Positions 8,063-18,568 of a stretch of 55,788 bases of DNA are shown here, one piece after another. The position numbers were made by a program, and so were the translations under genes. A model generated the notes under the pieces. That model did not search any database and was not told the DNA's origin. It saw only the letters and a program-made list of their open reading frames with translations. The DNA lies in assembly GCA_903847975.1 (NCBI GenBank), contig CAINFC010000308.1:1-55788 (forward strand), read 5' to 3'. Position 1 is the first letter of the stretch. Each line of letters opens with the position of its first letter. The DNA is from an uncultured Acidobacteriota bacterium (GTDB lineage Bacteria; Acidobacteriota; UBA6911; CAINFC01).

Positions 8063-8137
8063 GGTGAGCGAGGGGATTCGAACCCCCGACCACTGGAGCC
8101 ACAATCCAGTGCTCTATCCAGCTGAGCTACGCTCACC
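8063..8137 (-). tRNA. tRNA-His (GTG anticodon)
   Basis: A full cloverleaf can be folded by eye: acceptor GTGAGCG / CGCTCAC, D stem GCTC/GAGC, anticodon stem CTGGA/TCCAG around loop TTGTGGC (anticodon GTG), and a T arm with TTCGAAT. An extra G at position -1 facing C73, the identity element of tRNA-His, is encoded (8137 and 8063). CCA is not encoded and must be added after transcription. Confidence 0.97.
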
Positions 8138-8247
8138 CCAAAACACGACATTCCGACATTCCGGTTCACCTGCCGGCGGCCTGCTGCGAAGCGCGGCCTC
8201 CGGCGCGAGCCATTATTGTATCACAAGCCGGAAAACGACCTCCCTCC

Positions 8248-8288
8248 TTGACAGCCCCCGGCGCCCGGTGATATCTTTACATCCGGAT
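8248..8288 (+). promoter_or_regulatory. Promoter and candidate operator for the ArsR-methyltransferase gene
   Basis: TTGACA (8248-8253) and TATCTT (8272-8277) are 18 bases apart, a good sigma-70-type promoter. The palindrome ATCCGGAT (8281-8288) sits at the expected transcription start, 6 bases before the ATG at 8295. An ArsR-type repressor bound there would block its own promoter and, through read-through, ahcY. Autoregulation is inference. Confidence 0.55.
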
Positions 8289-8294
8289 ACTAGG

Positions 8295-9278
8295 ATGAAA
8301 GATGATTTTCAGGAAAACCCTTTGCTGATAAGGCGGCTGGACAGTCTGGCGGACGGCACGCGACTGCGTCTTCTGCGGATTCTGGAGCGCCAGGAGCTGG
8401 GCGTCATGGAGCTTTGCGAGGTGCTGATCCTGCCCCAGTCCACGGTCAGCCGTCATCTGAAGGTTCTGGCCGACAGCGGCTGGCTCCAGTGCTATCGCAA
8501 AGGGGTCACCAATCTGTACGGCTTTTCCGGGGCGGCCCGCACCGGAGAGTTTTTACGGGTCTGGCAGCCGGTCCGGGATCAGTGCGAAAGCTGGCCCGCA
8601 GCGCGCCAGGACAAGGAGCGCCTCGACGGCCTCCTGATCCGCAAGCGCAAGGAATCGCAGCGGTTTTTCGGCAAGGCGGCCGAAAGCTGGGACCAGCTGC
8701 GGGACGAAATGTACGGTAAGGACCTCACCCGGCTGACTCTTCTTTCCCTGCTGCCCTCCGACTGGGTGGTGGCCGACCTGGGGTGCGGCACGGGGGGCGT
8801 GGCCGCGGAGCTTTCTCCCTTCGTCCGCAAAATCGTCGGTGTCGACCAGTCGGCGGACATGCTGCGGCTGGCCCGCAGGAGGCTGGAAGGCGCTGCCCAT
8901 GTGGAATTTCGCCGCGGTCGCCTGGAGGACATCCCCATCGAAGCGGAAGAGTGCCATGCCGCCCTTCTCCGCCTGGTGCTGAGCTACGTTCCGCAGCCGG
9001 CCAAGGTGATCGCCGAGGCCGCCCGGATCCTGAAGCCGGGCGGACGGCTGGTGATTCTCGATCTCGGCGAGCACGCCCGGGAGGATTTCCGCAAGAGAAT
9101 GGGCCAGCTGTGGCTGGGGTTCCGCACAGAGGAGATCGGCCGATTGCTTCAGGAGGCCGGGCTGGAGGAATTCCGCCTGGTTCCCCTGCCGCTGGAGCAG
9201 GGGGCCAAGGGCCCGCCGCTTTTCATTGCCGGGGCGGAAAAGCCGGCTGCCACCGGAACCGGGTTCCGGAAAAAGTAA
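8295..9278 (+). CDS. ArsR-family regulator fused to a SAM-dependent methyltransferase
   Basis: 327 residues in two domains. Residues about 10-75 form a winged helix of ArsR type ([11 protein letters not shown], then [19 protein letters not shown], the recognition helix). Residues about 130-310 are a class I methyltransferase with motif [10 protein letters not shown] near 162 and [11 protein letters not shown] later. No ArsR metal-binding Cys pair is seen. The architecture suggests a sensor that binds SAM or SAH through the methyltransferase fold. Context supports this: the next gene, 32 bases downstream, is SAH hydrolase, and ArsR-family SahR regulators control the SAM cycle in other phyla. 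ATG 8295 is preferred because promoter and operator lie just upstream and the tRNA gene occupies the farther upstream frame. Ligand and regulatory role are inferred. Confidence 0.88.
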   Translation: MKDDFQENPLLIRRLDSLADGTRLRLLRILERQELGVMELCEVLILPQSTVSRHLKVLADSGWLQCYRKGVTNLYGFSGAARTGEFLRVWQPVRDQCESWPAARQDKERLDGLLIRKRKESQRFFGKAAESWDQLRDEMYGKDLTRLTLLSLLPSDWVVADLGCGTGGVAAELSPFVRKIVGVDQSADMLRLARRRLEGAAHVEFRRGRLEDIPIEAEECHAALLRLVLSYVPQPAKVIAEAARILKPGGRLVILDLGEHAREDFRKRMGQLWLGFRTEEIGRLLQEAGLEEFRLVPLPLEQGAKGPPLFIAGAEKPAATGTGFRKK

Positions 9279-9310
9279 ATTCACAATCGTCAGGAAAAGG
9301 AGAAACAATA

Positions 9311-10786
<1,476 letters not shown>

Positions 10787-10798
10787 CCCCTCCCTGCT

Positions 10799-10860
10799 GT
10801 TCTTCCCGGCCTTCCCGTCTTCCTGTGAAAAAGAAGCACAGGAAGGCGGGAAGAACCGGA
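10799..10860 (+). repeat. Family A-like hairpin downstream of ahcY
   Basis: Imperfect inverted repeat: GTTCTTCCCG ... CTTCCTGTG pairs with CACAGGAAGG ... GGGAAGAAC, with a 9-base insertion in the left arm and loop AAAAAGAAG. It belongs to the CTTCCTGT/ACAGGAAG repeat family and starts 13 bases after the ahcY stop, so it probably also terminates the ahcY transcript, although no strong U tract follows. Confidence 0.6.
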
Positions 10861-10951
10861 AGCAACCGACCTTCCGGCCGAGCGGCTGTTTTTTGCTCTT
10901 TTTGCGCAGGCTGTCTGTTTTAGGGCGCAAAATATGATACATTGATGCACT

Positions 10952-13021
10952 ATGACAGCACTGGATTTCAACCTGATCAGCCGTTTGATATTCGGATTCA
11001 TCACCCTGGCGGCGGTGATGGCTTTCGCACATACCGTTACTCGCCGGATCGAAACGATTTTTACCGGGCGCCCCGGGGACCGCTTTGACGACCCCTGGAA
11101 GCGCCTCTGGATTACAATAAAGTTTGCGCTGGGGCAGTACCGCATGCCCCAGGAGCCGGCCGCAGGCTGGCTGCATATCTTCATCTTTGCCGGCTTCCTG
11201 GTGGTCTCCCTGCGGACCCTGACTCTGTTCGGGGTCGGCCTGAGCGGCACCGCCGCTTTCCACCTCCCCTTCCTGGGAGAGGATTCCGCCCTGGGCCAGG
11301 GTTACGCCTTTCTGAAGGACATCGTATCCGGCCTGGTGATGGTCGGCTGCCTGGGCTTTGCCTGGCGGCGGCTGGTTTCCCGGCCGGTGCGCATGCAGAA
11401 GATTCACCACGCCGAGCCGGTGTTCATCCTGGCGGTGATTTTTTCCCTGATGACCACCGACCTTGTCCTGGATGGCGCCCAGAGGCTGGCGGCAGGACAG
11501 AGCGGCCTCTGGCCCGCGCCTCTGGCCTCCATTGCCGCAGGATTTCTGAACCCGGCTCATGCCGCCTCCGTCTTTCAGTGGAACCTGTGGGCCCACTGCC
11601 TGCTGATCCTGGGCTTTTTGAACTACCTGCCCCACGGCAAGCATTTCCACATTCTGACCTCCTTCCCCAACACCTTCTTTTCCCGGCTGACCCCGCCCGG
11701 CCGTCTCGAGCCGATCCGCGACATGGAGGCCGTTATGGAAAAAGCCCTGGAAGGCGAGGGAAGCCTGGGGGCGGTCAAGGTCGAAGACCTCTCCTGGAAG
11801 ATGCTGCTCGACGCCTACACCTGCACGGAGTGCGGGCGCTGCGTGCCGCAATGCCCGGCCTGGTCCACGGACAAGCCGCTTTCCATGCGGACCATGAATA
11901 CCGACATCCGCAACCACCTGAACGAATCCTATTCGCTGCGCGGCGGCGAGAGCAGGCAGCCGCAGGGTCCGCACGGCGGACACGGGGGACACGGCGAGCC
12001 CGAATCCGTGCCCCTGACCGGCGGAATCATCGGCGAAGAAACCATATGGTCCTGCACCCTGTGCCGCGACTGCGAAGAGCGCTGCCCGGTCATGATCGAG
12101 ATGGTTCCGCGGATGGTGGAGATGCGCCGTTATCTGACCATGATGGAATCCCGCTTCCCGGCGGAGCTGACCCGGGTCTTCACCGGACTGGAGCGGCAGT
12201 CCAACCCCTGGGGCATCTCCCGCGAGGAAAGGGGCAAGTGGCTGGAAAAGACCGACGTTCGCCGGATCTCCGACGATCCCGACGTCGAGTATCTGTTCTT
12301 TGTGGGCTGCATGGGAAGCTACGACGATCGCGCCATCCGCACCAGCAAGGCTTTTGCTGCCATTCTCCAGGCGGCCGGGGTCCGCTTCGGCGTGCTCGGG
12401 GAGGAGGAGAACTGCAACGGCGAGATGGCCCGGCGGCTGGGAAACGAGTACCTGGCGCAGATGCTGATCAACGCCAACGTGGAAACCCTGCAGGGCTACG
12501 GGGTGAAAAAGATCGTCACCAACTGCCCGCACTGCTTCAACACCCTGAAGCACGAATATCCCGACTTCGGGGGGCACTACCAGGTCCTGCATTCCACCGA
12601 GCTGGTGGAGGAGCTGATGCGCAACAAGCGGCTCCCCGGGCTGCAGGCCGGCCCGATCGGCGAGATCGCCTATCATGACCCCTGCTTCCTCGGGCGCTAC
12701 AACCGGCAGTTCGAGGCGCCGCGGAATCTGCTGCGCGCCGGCGGGGCGCGCGTGCTGGAGCCGGAACTGGCCCGCTCCCAGTCCTTCTGCTGCGGCGCCG
12801 GCGGGGGACGCATGTGGGTGGAGGAGCACGAGCCGCGGGTCAACACCCGGCGCTTCGACCAGATTTTCGAAGGATGCCGCTCGCCCAGGACCATCGGCGT
12901 TTCCTGCCCCTACTGCATGACCATGCTCGGCGACGCCGCCAAGGGAAGGGGAAAAGAGGAGCAGGTGGCGGTCCGGGACGTCATGGAAATCGTCGCGGAT
13001 CAGCTCGGATTAACCTACTAG
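10952..13021 (+). CDS. Membrane Fe-S oxidoreductase with two CCG domains (EMO-like)
   Basis: 689 residues. Order: NarI-like N-terminal membrane domain (several hydrophobic segments up to about residue 220); two [4Fe-4S] ferredoxin motifs (C291-x2-C-x2-C-x3-C301 and C368-x2-C-x2-C-x3-C378); two cysteine-rich CCG domains with CPHCFNTLKHEY and CCGAGGGRMW. This layout matches heterodisulfide-reductase-related proteins and the ETF:menaquinone oxidoreductase-type protein of anaerobes, which pass electrons between a soluble flavoprotein and the quinone pool. A His/Gly-rich insertion (GPHGGHGGHGE, about 342-352) lies between the two ferredoxin motifs. No ETF genes are adjacent; nuoA starts 8 bases downstream, implying one operon. 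A TATGAT box at 10933-10938 would give a leader of about 6 bases. Electron donor not determined. Confidence 0.87.
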   Translation: MTALDFNLISRLIFGFITLAAVMAFAHTVTRRIETIFTGRPGDRFDDPWKRLWITIKFALGQYRMPQEPAAGWLHIFIFAGFLVVSLRTLTLFGVGLSGTAAFHLPFLGEDSALGQGYAFLKDIVSGLVMVGCLGFAWRRLVSRPVRMQKIHHAEPVFILAVIFSLMTTDLVLDGAQRLAAGQSGLWPAPLASIAAGFLNPAHAASVFQWNLWAHCLLILGFLNYLPHGKHFHILTSFPNTFFSRLTPPGRLEPIRDMEAVMEKALEGEGSLGAVKVEDLSWKMLLDAYTCTECGRCVPQCPAWSTDKPLSMRTMNTDIRNHLNESYSLRGGESRQPQGPHGGHGGHGEPESVPLTGGIIGEETIWSCTLCRDCEERCPVMIEMVPRMVEMRRYLTMMESRFPAELTRVFTGLERQSNPWGISREERGKWLEKTDVRRISDDPDVEYLFFVGCMGSYDDRAIRTSKAFAAILQAAGVRFGVLGEEENCNGEMARRLGNEYLAQMLINANVETLQGYGVKKIVTNCPHCFNTLKHEYPDFGGHYQVLHSTELVEELMRNKRLPGLQAGPIGEIAYHDPCFLGRYNRQFEAPRNLLRAGGARVLEPELARSQSFCCGAGGGRMWVEEHEPRVNTRRFDQIFEGCRSPRTIGVSCPYCMTMLGDAAKGRGKEEQVAVRDVMEIVADQLGLTY

Positions 13022-13029
13022 GATCGGAC

Positions 13030-13389
13030 ATGGAAACCTTTATACCCATTTTGATGATGGCCGGCGTGGTGTTCGGGGCCTTTTCCCTGACCTACGCCCT
13101 GAACTGGATTCTGGCGCCCCGCCAGAACCTGAAAGCCCCGGTCAAGCGGGAAGCGTTCGAGTGCGGCAACGTCAGTCCCGATCCCGGGGAAAGAAGGCGC
13201 TACATCGGCTTTTACCTGCTGGCCATCGATTTCGTTCTCTTCGACGTGGAGATCGCCTTTTTTTACCCCTGGGCGGCCGCCTTCGGGCAGCTGGAGCGGC
13301 AGACCCTGGTGTTCGTGGCGGTCTTCCTGATGATCCTGATCGCCGGTTTCATTTATGCCTGGAAAAGCGGAGCCCTGGAGCTGGAATAG
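13030..13389 (+). CDS. nuoA: NADH-quinone oxidoreductase subunit A
   Basis: 119 residues with three membrane helices. Seen: REAFECGNVSPDPGERRRYIGFYLLAIDFVLFDVEIAF, in which the E-C-G and the acidic residues FDVE are family hallmarks (motif positions about 41-78). The subunit helps form the quinone-entry region of complex I next to NuoH and NuoD. It starts 8 bases after the Fe-S oxidoreductase and is followed 51 bases later by nuoH. The normal neighbours nuoB, nuoC and nuoD are absent from the window. Confidence 0.95.
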   Translation: METFIPILMMAGVVFGAFSLTYALNWILAPRQNLKAPVKREAFECGNVSPDPGERRRYIGFYLLAIDFVLFDVEIAFFYPWAAAFGQLERQTLVFVAVFLMILIAGFIYAWKSGALELE

Positions 13390-13440
13390 CCCCGGGGTGC
13401 GGATTCCACGGATAAGTCAACGACAAGGCTGAAAAATTCT

Positions 13441-14526
13441 ATGGATGCTGTGTTCCTGATTTCGACCCTCGTGAAAATCCTGCTGGTGTTCAGCGGCGTG
13501 CTGGGACTGGTGGTGCTGCTGACCTGGCAGGAAAGGAAGCAGAGCGCGCTGATGCAGGACCGCATCGGCGCCAACCGGGCTGCCATCCTCGGCTTCCGGC
13601 TGTTCGGCCTGATCCACTCCGCCGCGGACGGCCTGAAGATGATGAGCAAGGAAACCTTCATGCCGGCCCATGCCCGGAAGGCAGTCTACATGATCGCCCC
13701 GCTGCTGGCCGCTTCCTTTGCGATGATGGCTTTTGCGGTCATCCCCTTCGGCGATTCCATCGAACTTTTCGGGCTGGTCATTCCTTTGCGGATTGCCGGA
13801 ATGAGCGTGGGCATCCTGTACGTTTTCGCGATGATGTCCCTCAGCGTTTACGGCGTGGTCCTGGCCGGCTGGGCATCCAACAACAAGTTCGCCTTCCTGG
13901 GCGGGATGCGGGCCTGCTCGCAGATGATCGCCTACGAAATCACCATGGGCGCCACGCTGCTCGGCCTGGTCCTGATTTTCCAGACCCTCGATCTGAATGC
14001 CATGGTCCAGGCCCAGGGCACGCTGATCGGGGGCGTTCTGCCCCGCTGGGGCATCTTCCTGCAGCCCCTGGGCTTTCTGCTTTTCCTGACCGCCGGGATC
14101 GCCGAAACCAAGCGGGTGCCCTTCGATCTCCCGGAAGGGGAATCGGAAATCATCGGCTATTACGTGGAATACAGCGGGATGCGCTTCGGGCTGTTCATGA
14201 TGACCGACTTCATCGAAACGGTGCTGGTGGCCGCCCTGGTGACCACCCTTTTCCTGGGCGGCTGGCAGGTGCCCTTCCTGGCCTCCGACGGCTTTCATTT
14301 TCCCGGCGGGGCCGAGGTCAAGCTTTCGGGCATCGCGGTTTCTCTCCTGCAGATGGCCGCTTTCGCCCTGAAGGTCTATGTGCTTTGCTGGCTGCTGCTC
14401 CTCATCCGCTGGACGCTGCCGCGCTTCCGCTTCGACCAGCTGCTGCAGCTCGGCTGGAAGTACCTGCTGCCCGCCTCCCTGGCCAATATCGTACTCACCG
14501 CCGCGGCCCTCTACCTGTTGAAGTAG
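13441..14526 (+). CDS. nuoH: NADH-quinone oxidoreductase subunit H
   Basis: 361 residues, polytopic inner-membrane subunit that forms the quinone tunnel. Seen: WQERKQSALMQDRIGANRA near the N-terminus, the loop GWASNNKFAFLGGMRACSQMIAYE, and the diagnostic ETKRVPFDLPEGESEIIGYY with the conserved acidic residues. About eight hydrophobic segments. It follows nuoA after 51 bases; this A-H pair without B-G or I-N is unusual, since most bacteria keep a complete operon. A stable hairpin starts at the stop codon. Confidence 0.96.
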   Translation: MDAVFLISTLVKILLVFSGVLGLVVLLTWQERKQSALMQDRIGANRAAILGFRLFGLIHSAADGLKMMSKETFMPAHARKAVYMIAPLLAASFAMMAFAVIPFGDSIELFGLVIPLRIAGMSVGILYVFAMMSLSVYGVVLAGWASNNKFAFLGGMRACSQMIAYEITMGATLLGLVLIFQTLDLNAMVQAQGTLIGGVLPRWGIFLQPLGFLLFLTAGIAETKRVPFDLPEGESEIIGYYVEYSGMRFGLFMMTDFIETVLVAALVTTLFLGGWQVPFLASDGFHFPGGAEVKLSGIAVSLLQMAAFALKVYVLCWLLLLIRWTLPRFRFDQLLQLGWKYLLPASLANIVLTAAALYLLK

Positions 14527-14553
14527 CCGGGCCGTTCAAAGCGCCGGCCCGGC
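14526..14553 (+). terminator. Hairpin at the nuoH stop
   Basis: Perfect 9-bp GC-rich stem GCCGGGCCG / CGGCCCGGC with a 10-base loop, beginning on the last base of the nuoH stop codon. No U tract follows, so it may be a 3' stabiliser or a Rho-dependent end rather than a strict intrinsic terminator. Confidence 0.5.
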
Positions 14554-14632
14554 CCAAAGTATAAGGGCTGAAGGCCCGCCCTGCAAACACAAATCCTTCC
14601 AAAGAGATGAAGGTGCAAAAATATTTCATTTT

Positions 14633-14851
14633 GCTCTGCCGTCCCGATGGGACTTGCTCCAAGGCGGGAGCCAACCCGGCAATGAATTGCCGGGCCACAA
14701 TCTTACCGTCCCTACGGGACTTGCGTGTGTGCCACACCGGGTGAAATAGCGGATATCGTACCGTTGTGCTCCGCCATGGCCTTGGGAGGCCCCGCGTAAA
14801 CCGGCACACGGCTGTGATTCCAAGGCAAAGTCCCGTCAGGGACGGCAGAGC
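14633..14851. repeat. Family B composite repeat, copy 1
   Basis: About 219 bases bounded by inverted ends: GCTCTGCCGTCCC at the left and GGGACGGCAGAGC at the right. Inside are submodule Ba, with the perfect hairpin CCCGGCAA-TGAA-TTGCCGGG (14675-14694), and submodule Bb in reverse orientation, separated by the palindrome GTCCCTACGGGAC (14709-14721). Ba recurs at 29520; Bb recurs forward at 29595 and 33049 and reversed at 55091. It is followed by a half D motif (14864-14880) and a half A repeat (14936-14966). The 457-base space 14527-14983 holds only these repeats and the nuoH hairpin. Confidence 0.75.
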
Positions 14852-14935
14852 CGGACGAGACAACGATTTTTTGCGAATCCATCAAAGGAAATGCCGAGGT
14901 AACAGGGCTCCATCTCGTGGCAACAGGCTCTTTCG

Positions 14936-14966
14936 CTTTTCTTCCCGCTCTTCCATTCTTCCTGTG
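14936..14966. repeat. Partial family A repeat
   Basis: CTTTTCTTCCCGCTCTTCC followed by ATTCTTCCTGTGG matches one arm of family A (compare the inverted copy near 40438-40470). The partner arm is missing, so it is a truncated copy just downstream of the MFS gene end. Confidence 0.5.
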
Positions 14967-14983
14967 GCCGATTTTTTTCACGG

Positions 14984-16255
14984 TTATCCGGCGGCAACCG
15001 GCCTGTTCCGCAGGTTGCGCAACAGCAGGTACGCCAGGGGGTGCAGGAAGCCCATCACCACGAAAATCGGAGCATAGGAGTAGGAGGTGACCGCGCGGCC
15101 CACCAGGTTGGTGGATACCATGCCCCCGAAGCCGGATCCGGCGGCCACCAGGCCGAAAACCGTGCCCAGCACCGGCTTGGGAAATAGATCGACGATCAGC
15201 GTGCTGGCCGTGATCTGCCAGGCCAGGTGGGCAAAAGCAGCCAGCGCCGCTATTCCCACCGCAACCAGCGGGGAGGAGGTCAGGTTGATCAGCGGGCTCA
15301 GCGGGAGGAGAAAAACGGCCACGGCCATCACCCGCAGCCGGCTGCGCGGCGCGGACAGGCCCCGGCGGATGAACCGGCCGGAGAGGTAGCCGCCGAGAAT
15401 GGAGCCGACGTCGGCCGCCAGGTAGACGATCCAGGCGATGCGGCCGACTTCCGCCAGGCTCAGGTGCCGGGCGTCGGTCAGGTACTTGGGAAACCAGAAA
15501 AGATAAAAATACCAGACCGGATCGGTGATCATCCGCCCGAACATCAGCAGCCAGGTCTCCCGGCGCCCCAGGATGTAGCGCCAGCGGTTGGCCATAACCT
15601 CCTCCGGGGCGGGTTGCGGCGCGGCCGGCCGCTCTTCGATCAGGCGCCGCTCCTCTTCGCCAAGGCGGGGGTGCTCCTCCGGGCGCCGGTAGAGCCAGAG
15701 CCAGGGGAGCACCCAGATCAGCCCCAGCGAGCCGGTGAGAAGAAAAACGGTGCGCCAGTGGAAGTGGGTGGCCAGGTAGGCGATCAGCGGCGGGGCCAGC
15801 GTGGCGCCCAGCGTGGCCCCGGCGGTGTAGATGCCGATCACCAGGGCGCGCTCCCGCACCGGGAACCACTCCGAAACGGCTTTGGGCGCAGCGGTATAGT
15901 TGCCGGGCTCGCCAACCCCCAGCAGGAAGCGGAAAAAGCTCAGGCTCAGCAGCCCGCGGCTCAGCGAGGTGAGCATGTCGGCCAGGGACCACCAGACGAT
16001 GAAGCAGGCCATGGACACCCGGGTGCCCAGGAAATCGGTCAGCCGCCCGGCAAAGAGATAGGAAAGGGTGTAGGCCAGCAGGAAGGCCTGCACCACGTAG
16101 GAGTACTGAAGGTCGCTGATCCGCAGATCGTCCTGTATGGTGCGGGCCAGGATCGACAGGTTCTGCCGGTCCATGTAGTTGATCACCGTCGACAGGAACA
16201 GCAGCCCGGCAATCCACCAGCGCAGGTGACGTATTTTTCCGGGGGCCCGGGTCAT
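14984..16255 (-). CDS. MFS transporter, anion:cation symporter (ExuT-like) family
   Basis: 423 residues with about 12 hydrophobic segments. Seen: INYMDRQNLSILARTIQDDL in helix 1, the MFS motif GRLTDFLGTRVSM between helices 2 and 3, and the ACS-family stretch GVGEPGNYTAAPKAVSEWFP. Relatives transport hexuronates, galactonate and other sugar acids with H+; the exact substrate is not readable. The start at 16255 was chosen because it lies 13 bases after the stop of the upstream FAD oxidoreductase and begins right before helix 1. It is the last gene of the TonB receptor - FAD oxidoreductase - MFS run, suggesting inner-membrane uptake of the compound brought in by the receptor or released by the oxidoreductase. 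Confidence 0.88.
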   Translation of the reverse strand: MTRAPGKIRHLRWWIAGLLFLSTVINYMDRQNLSILARTIQDDLRISDLQYSYVVQAFLLAYTLSYLFAGRLTDFLGTRVSMACFIVWWSLADMLTSLSRGLLSLSFFRFLLGVGEPGNYTAAPKAVSEWFPVRERALVIGIYTAGATLGATLAPPLIAYLATHFHWRTVFLLTGSLGLIWVLPWLWLYRRPEEHPRLGEEERRLIEERPAAPQPAPEEVMANRWRYILGRRETWLLMFGRMITDPVWYFYLFWFPKYLTDARHLSLAEVGRIAWIVYLAADVGSILGGYLSGRFIRRGLSAPRSRLRVMAVAVFLLPLSPLINLTSSPLVAVGIAALAAFAHLAWQITASTLIVDLFPKPVLGTVFGLVAAGSGFGGMVSTNLVGRAVTSYSYAPIFVVMGFLHPLAYLLLRNLRNRPVAAG

Positions 16256-16268
16256 AGGGGAGCCCTTT

Positions 16269-18566
16269 TCAGCTCCCGGGAGGCGGATGGGGCTCCGGCG
16301 GGTAGCAGCGCACTTCGAAGAGCGCGGCCGGAGCGCCGCGGGTTTCGAGAATCTCGATGGTGAGCTCTGCGGTGCAAACCGGCGGATCGAGCCGTATGCG
16401 GTTGCGGGTCTGGTGATTTTCCGGACAGTAGAAAAGCTCTTCTCCTTTCGCATCCAGCAGACGGTAGCGTTTCACGCAGAAGGGGATTTCCCGCTCGGGA
16501 TGCCCCAGCAGGACCGACTCCAGGGGATGATCGAAATCGGTATCGAACCCGAGCTCCACCCGGCCGATGGTCTGCGGCTCCGCCCAGCGCAGGGTGAGCC
16601 GGGGGGCGGGATCCTGGGGATCGGCCACCCAGGCATTGGTCTGCAGGACCGGGCGGGCCAGGCCGTTGGTCACCTGGCTTTCGTCGAACACCGCCAGCGG
16701 CGGATCCACCGAGAGGGCCAGGCTTTTTCCGCCGGGGCGCCGTCCGGGAAGCCAGAACTCGAAAGAGTCGATGCCGCTGCCCGCCGGCGGCTGCTGCCGC
16801 GTGCTGGAGGCCACGGCCTTGTTCACCGAGAGGGACAGGCTCAGAATGCCGGTCCGCCGCGCTTCGCTGAGGTGCACCGCCACCAGCGGGTTGCTCCGCA
16901 GGCAGAAGCTGAGATAGCAGGGAGCTTCGAGCGTCCCGCTTCCCGGCAGGCAGACCGGCTGCCGGTTGCCGGCAGCCAGCGCAACGCTCTGCCGGTGAAG
17001 AACGACTTCGGGGGTGTAGTTTTCCCGCTTTTCCGCGGCGCGAATCTCCATCTCCAGGGTGGTATCGGCAAGAACATCCACCAGGAAAGTGACCGAGGGA
17101 ATAGGCCCCGCGGGGACCGGCAGCAGCATGGCTTTGGAGGCCTCGAGCGGAACGGTTTCGCCGTTGGGCTCCAGCTCCCGCAGTACGCAGCGGCTCGAGC
17201 TGCTCAGGGCGGCGGCCCGCGCCAGGTCCTCCGGATCGCTCCGCCTCCGCCCGGGAATGTATTGCCCCGACTTGAGCAGCTCCTGCTGCAGCTCGCCGAT
17301 GGGCACCTCCCGCGGCAGAACTCCGTATTTTCGGCAGAGCACGGCCGCCATGCCCACCGCCTGGCCGTTGTGGGCGCAGGTGGCCATCACCCGGGTGGAG
17401 CCGAAGGCTACGTGCGAGGCGCTGATCAGCCGCCCGGTCAGAAAGAGATTGCGAATGTTGCGGCTGTACATGGTGCGGTAGGGAATGGCGTAGATCCCCT
17501 TGGAATGCCACTGCGTGCAGCTGGCCAGGGGGCTGTAAATCCCGTCGGCCGGGTGCAGGTCCATGGCCCATCCGCCAAACGAAACGGCATCGTCATGGGG
17601 GCGCTGCCCGACAATATCTTTCTGGGTCAGGATGAAATCCCCCTCGAAGCGGCGGCTTTCCCTTTTCCCGGGGATGGTCCCCACCCACTCCAGGGTCATG
17701 GTCTCGGCTTCCGGAAATTTTCCGGAATTCTTAATGTAGTTCCAGACCCCGTGGACGATCTTCCAGAGCCTCCACTTGATCGTCTCCGTTTCGTGGATGG
17801 TGTCCAGCCGGCCGCCGTACTCGAACCACCAGAAGCGGCAGCCGGAGTCGCCGGCGCGGATATCCATGAAGCGCGGAATCCGGGTGATGTCCCGGATGGC
17901 ATAAGAGGGCGGGACATACCGCACCGGCTGGCCGGTGTCCTTGGAATAGAAATAGAGGGAGTGCCCGAGCAGCTGGCCGTAGGCTTCGTTGGGGGCGAAC
18001 CCCTCGTCGAACTCCTCGCGGCTCTCGGCGCCCATGCGGAAGGCCGCTCCGGCCAGGAATCCCAGGATGCCGTCGCCCGAGGCGTCGCAAAACAGCGGCG
18101 CCCGGACGGCATACGCTGTGCTGTTCTGGCTGCACCAGGCCTGCACCGCGGAAATGGTATCGGCATCCGCCTTGTCGAGCTGGTGCACGGCGGTGTTGAG
18201 CAGCAGGGTGATGCCCGGCTCCTCCGCCACTTTTTCGAGCAGGATGGTATCCAGGATCAGCGGATTCCCTTCCGGGTTGCGGTAGAGATTTTCCACCAGG
18301 ATCTCGTCGACCACCCCGCCCTCGCGGGCCCAGCGGTTGTTGTTGCCCATGTGGGAGGTGGCCCCCAGAACCCACAGCCGCACCTCGCTGGAGGCGTTTC
18401 CGCCGAGCACCGGACGGTCCTGGATCAGAACCACCCGGATGCCGGAGCGCGCCGCGGTGATCGCCGCGCAGGTGCCGGCCAGGCCTCCGCCGCACACGAC
18501 CAGATCGGTCTCCAGTTCCACCTTTTTTTCCTGCCGCGGATCGGCAGAGCCCGGGTCCTGTATCAT
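16269..18566 (-). CDS. FAD-dependent oxidoreductase (FAD_oxidored family)
   Basis: 765 residues. N-terminal FAD-binding Rossmann fold (about 19-50: LVVCGGGLAGTCAAITAARSG, then VLGGNASSEVRL), typical of the PF12831 family found in polysaccharide and sugar-acid gene clusters. The later motif LFLTGRLISASHVAFGSTRVMATCAHNGQA closes the cofactor site. The C-terminal 250 residues look like beta-sandwich modules, the last resembling a discoidin-type fold (PQTIGRVELGFDTDFDHPLESV). No signal peptide, so cytoplasmic as read. ATG 18566 lies 2 bases after the receptor stop, i.e. translational coupling. Substrate unknown; oxidation of a sugar or cyclitol is an inference from context. Confidence 0.85.
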   Translation of the reverse strand: MIQDPGSADPRQEKKVELETDLVVCGGGLAGTCAAITAARSGIRVVLIQDRPVLGGNASSEVRLWVLGATSHMGNNNRWAREGGVVDEILVENLYRNPEGNPLILDTILLEKVAEEPGITLLLNTAVHQLDKADADTISAVQAWCSQNSTAYAVRAPLFCDASGDGILGFLAGAAFRMGAESREEFDEGFAPNEAYGQLLGHSLYFYSKDTGQPVRYVPPSYAIRDITRIPRFMDIRAGDSGCRFWWFEYGGRLDTIHETETIKWRLWKIVHGVWNYIKNSGKFPEAETMTLEWVGTIPGKRESRRFEGDFILTQKDIVGQRPHDDAVSFGGWAMDLHPADGIYSPLASCTQWHSKGIYAIPYRTMYSRNIRNLFLTGRLISASHVAFGSTRVMATCAHNGQAVGMAAVLCRKYGVLPREVPIGELQQELLKSGQYIPGRRRSDPEDLARAAALSSSSRCVLRELEPNGETVPLEASKAMLLPVPAGPIPSVTFLVDVLADTTLEMEIRAAEKRENYTPEVVLHRQSVALAAGNRQPVCLPGSGTLEAPCYLSFCLRSNPLVAVHLSEARRTGILSLSLSVNKAVASSTRQQPPAGSGIDSFEFWLPGRRPGGKSLALSVDPPLAVFDESQVTNGLARPVLQTNAWVADPQDPAPRLTLRWAEPQTIGRVELGFDTDFDHPLESVLLGHPEREIPFCVKRYRLLDAKGEELFYCPENHQTRNRIRLDPPVCTAELTIEILETRGAPAALFEVRCYPPEPHPPPGS

Positions 18567-18568
18567 GG

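Noticed and set aside
8002-8169. A longer N-terminus for the amidase reading through the tRNA-His gene.
   Set aside because: The sequence there is a complete tRNA on the same strand, and the signal peptide begins at 8001.
9279-9310. SAH riboswitch upstream of ahcY.
   Set aside because: Only 32 bases separate the genes, and no conserved pseudoknot core can fit.
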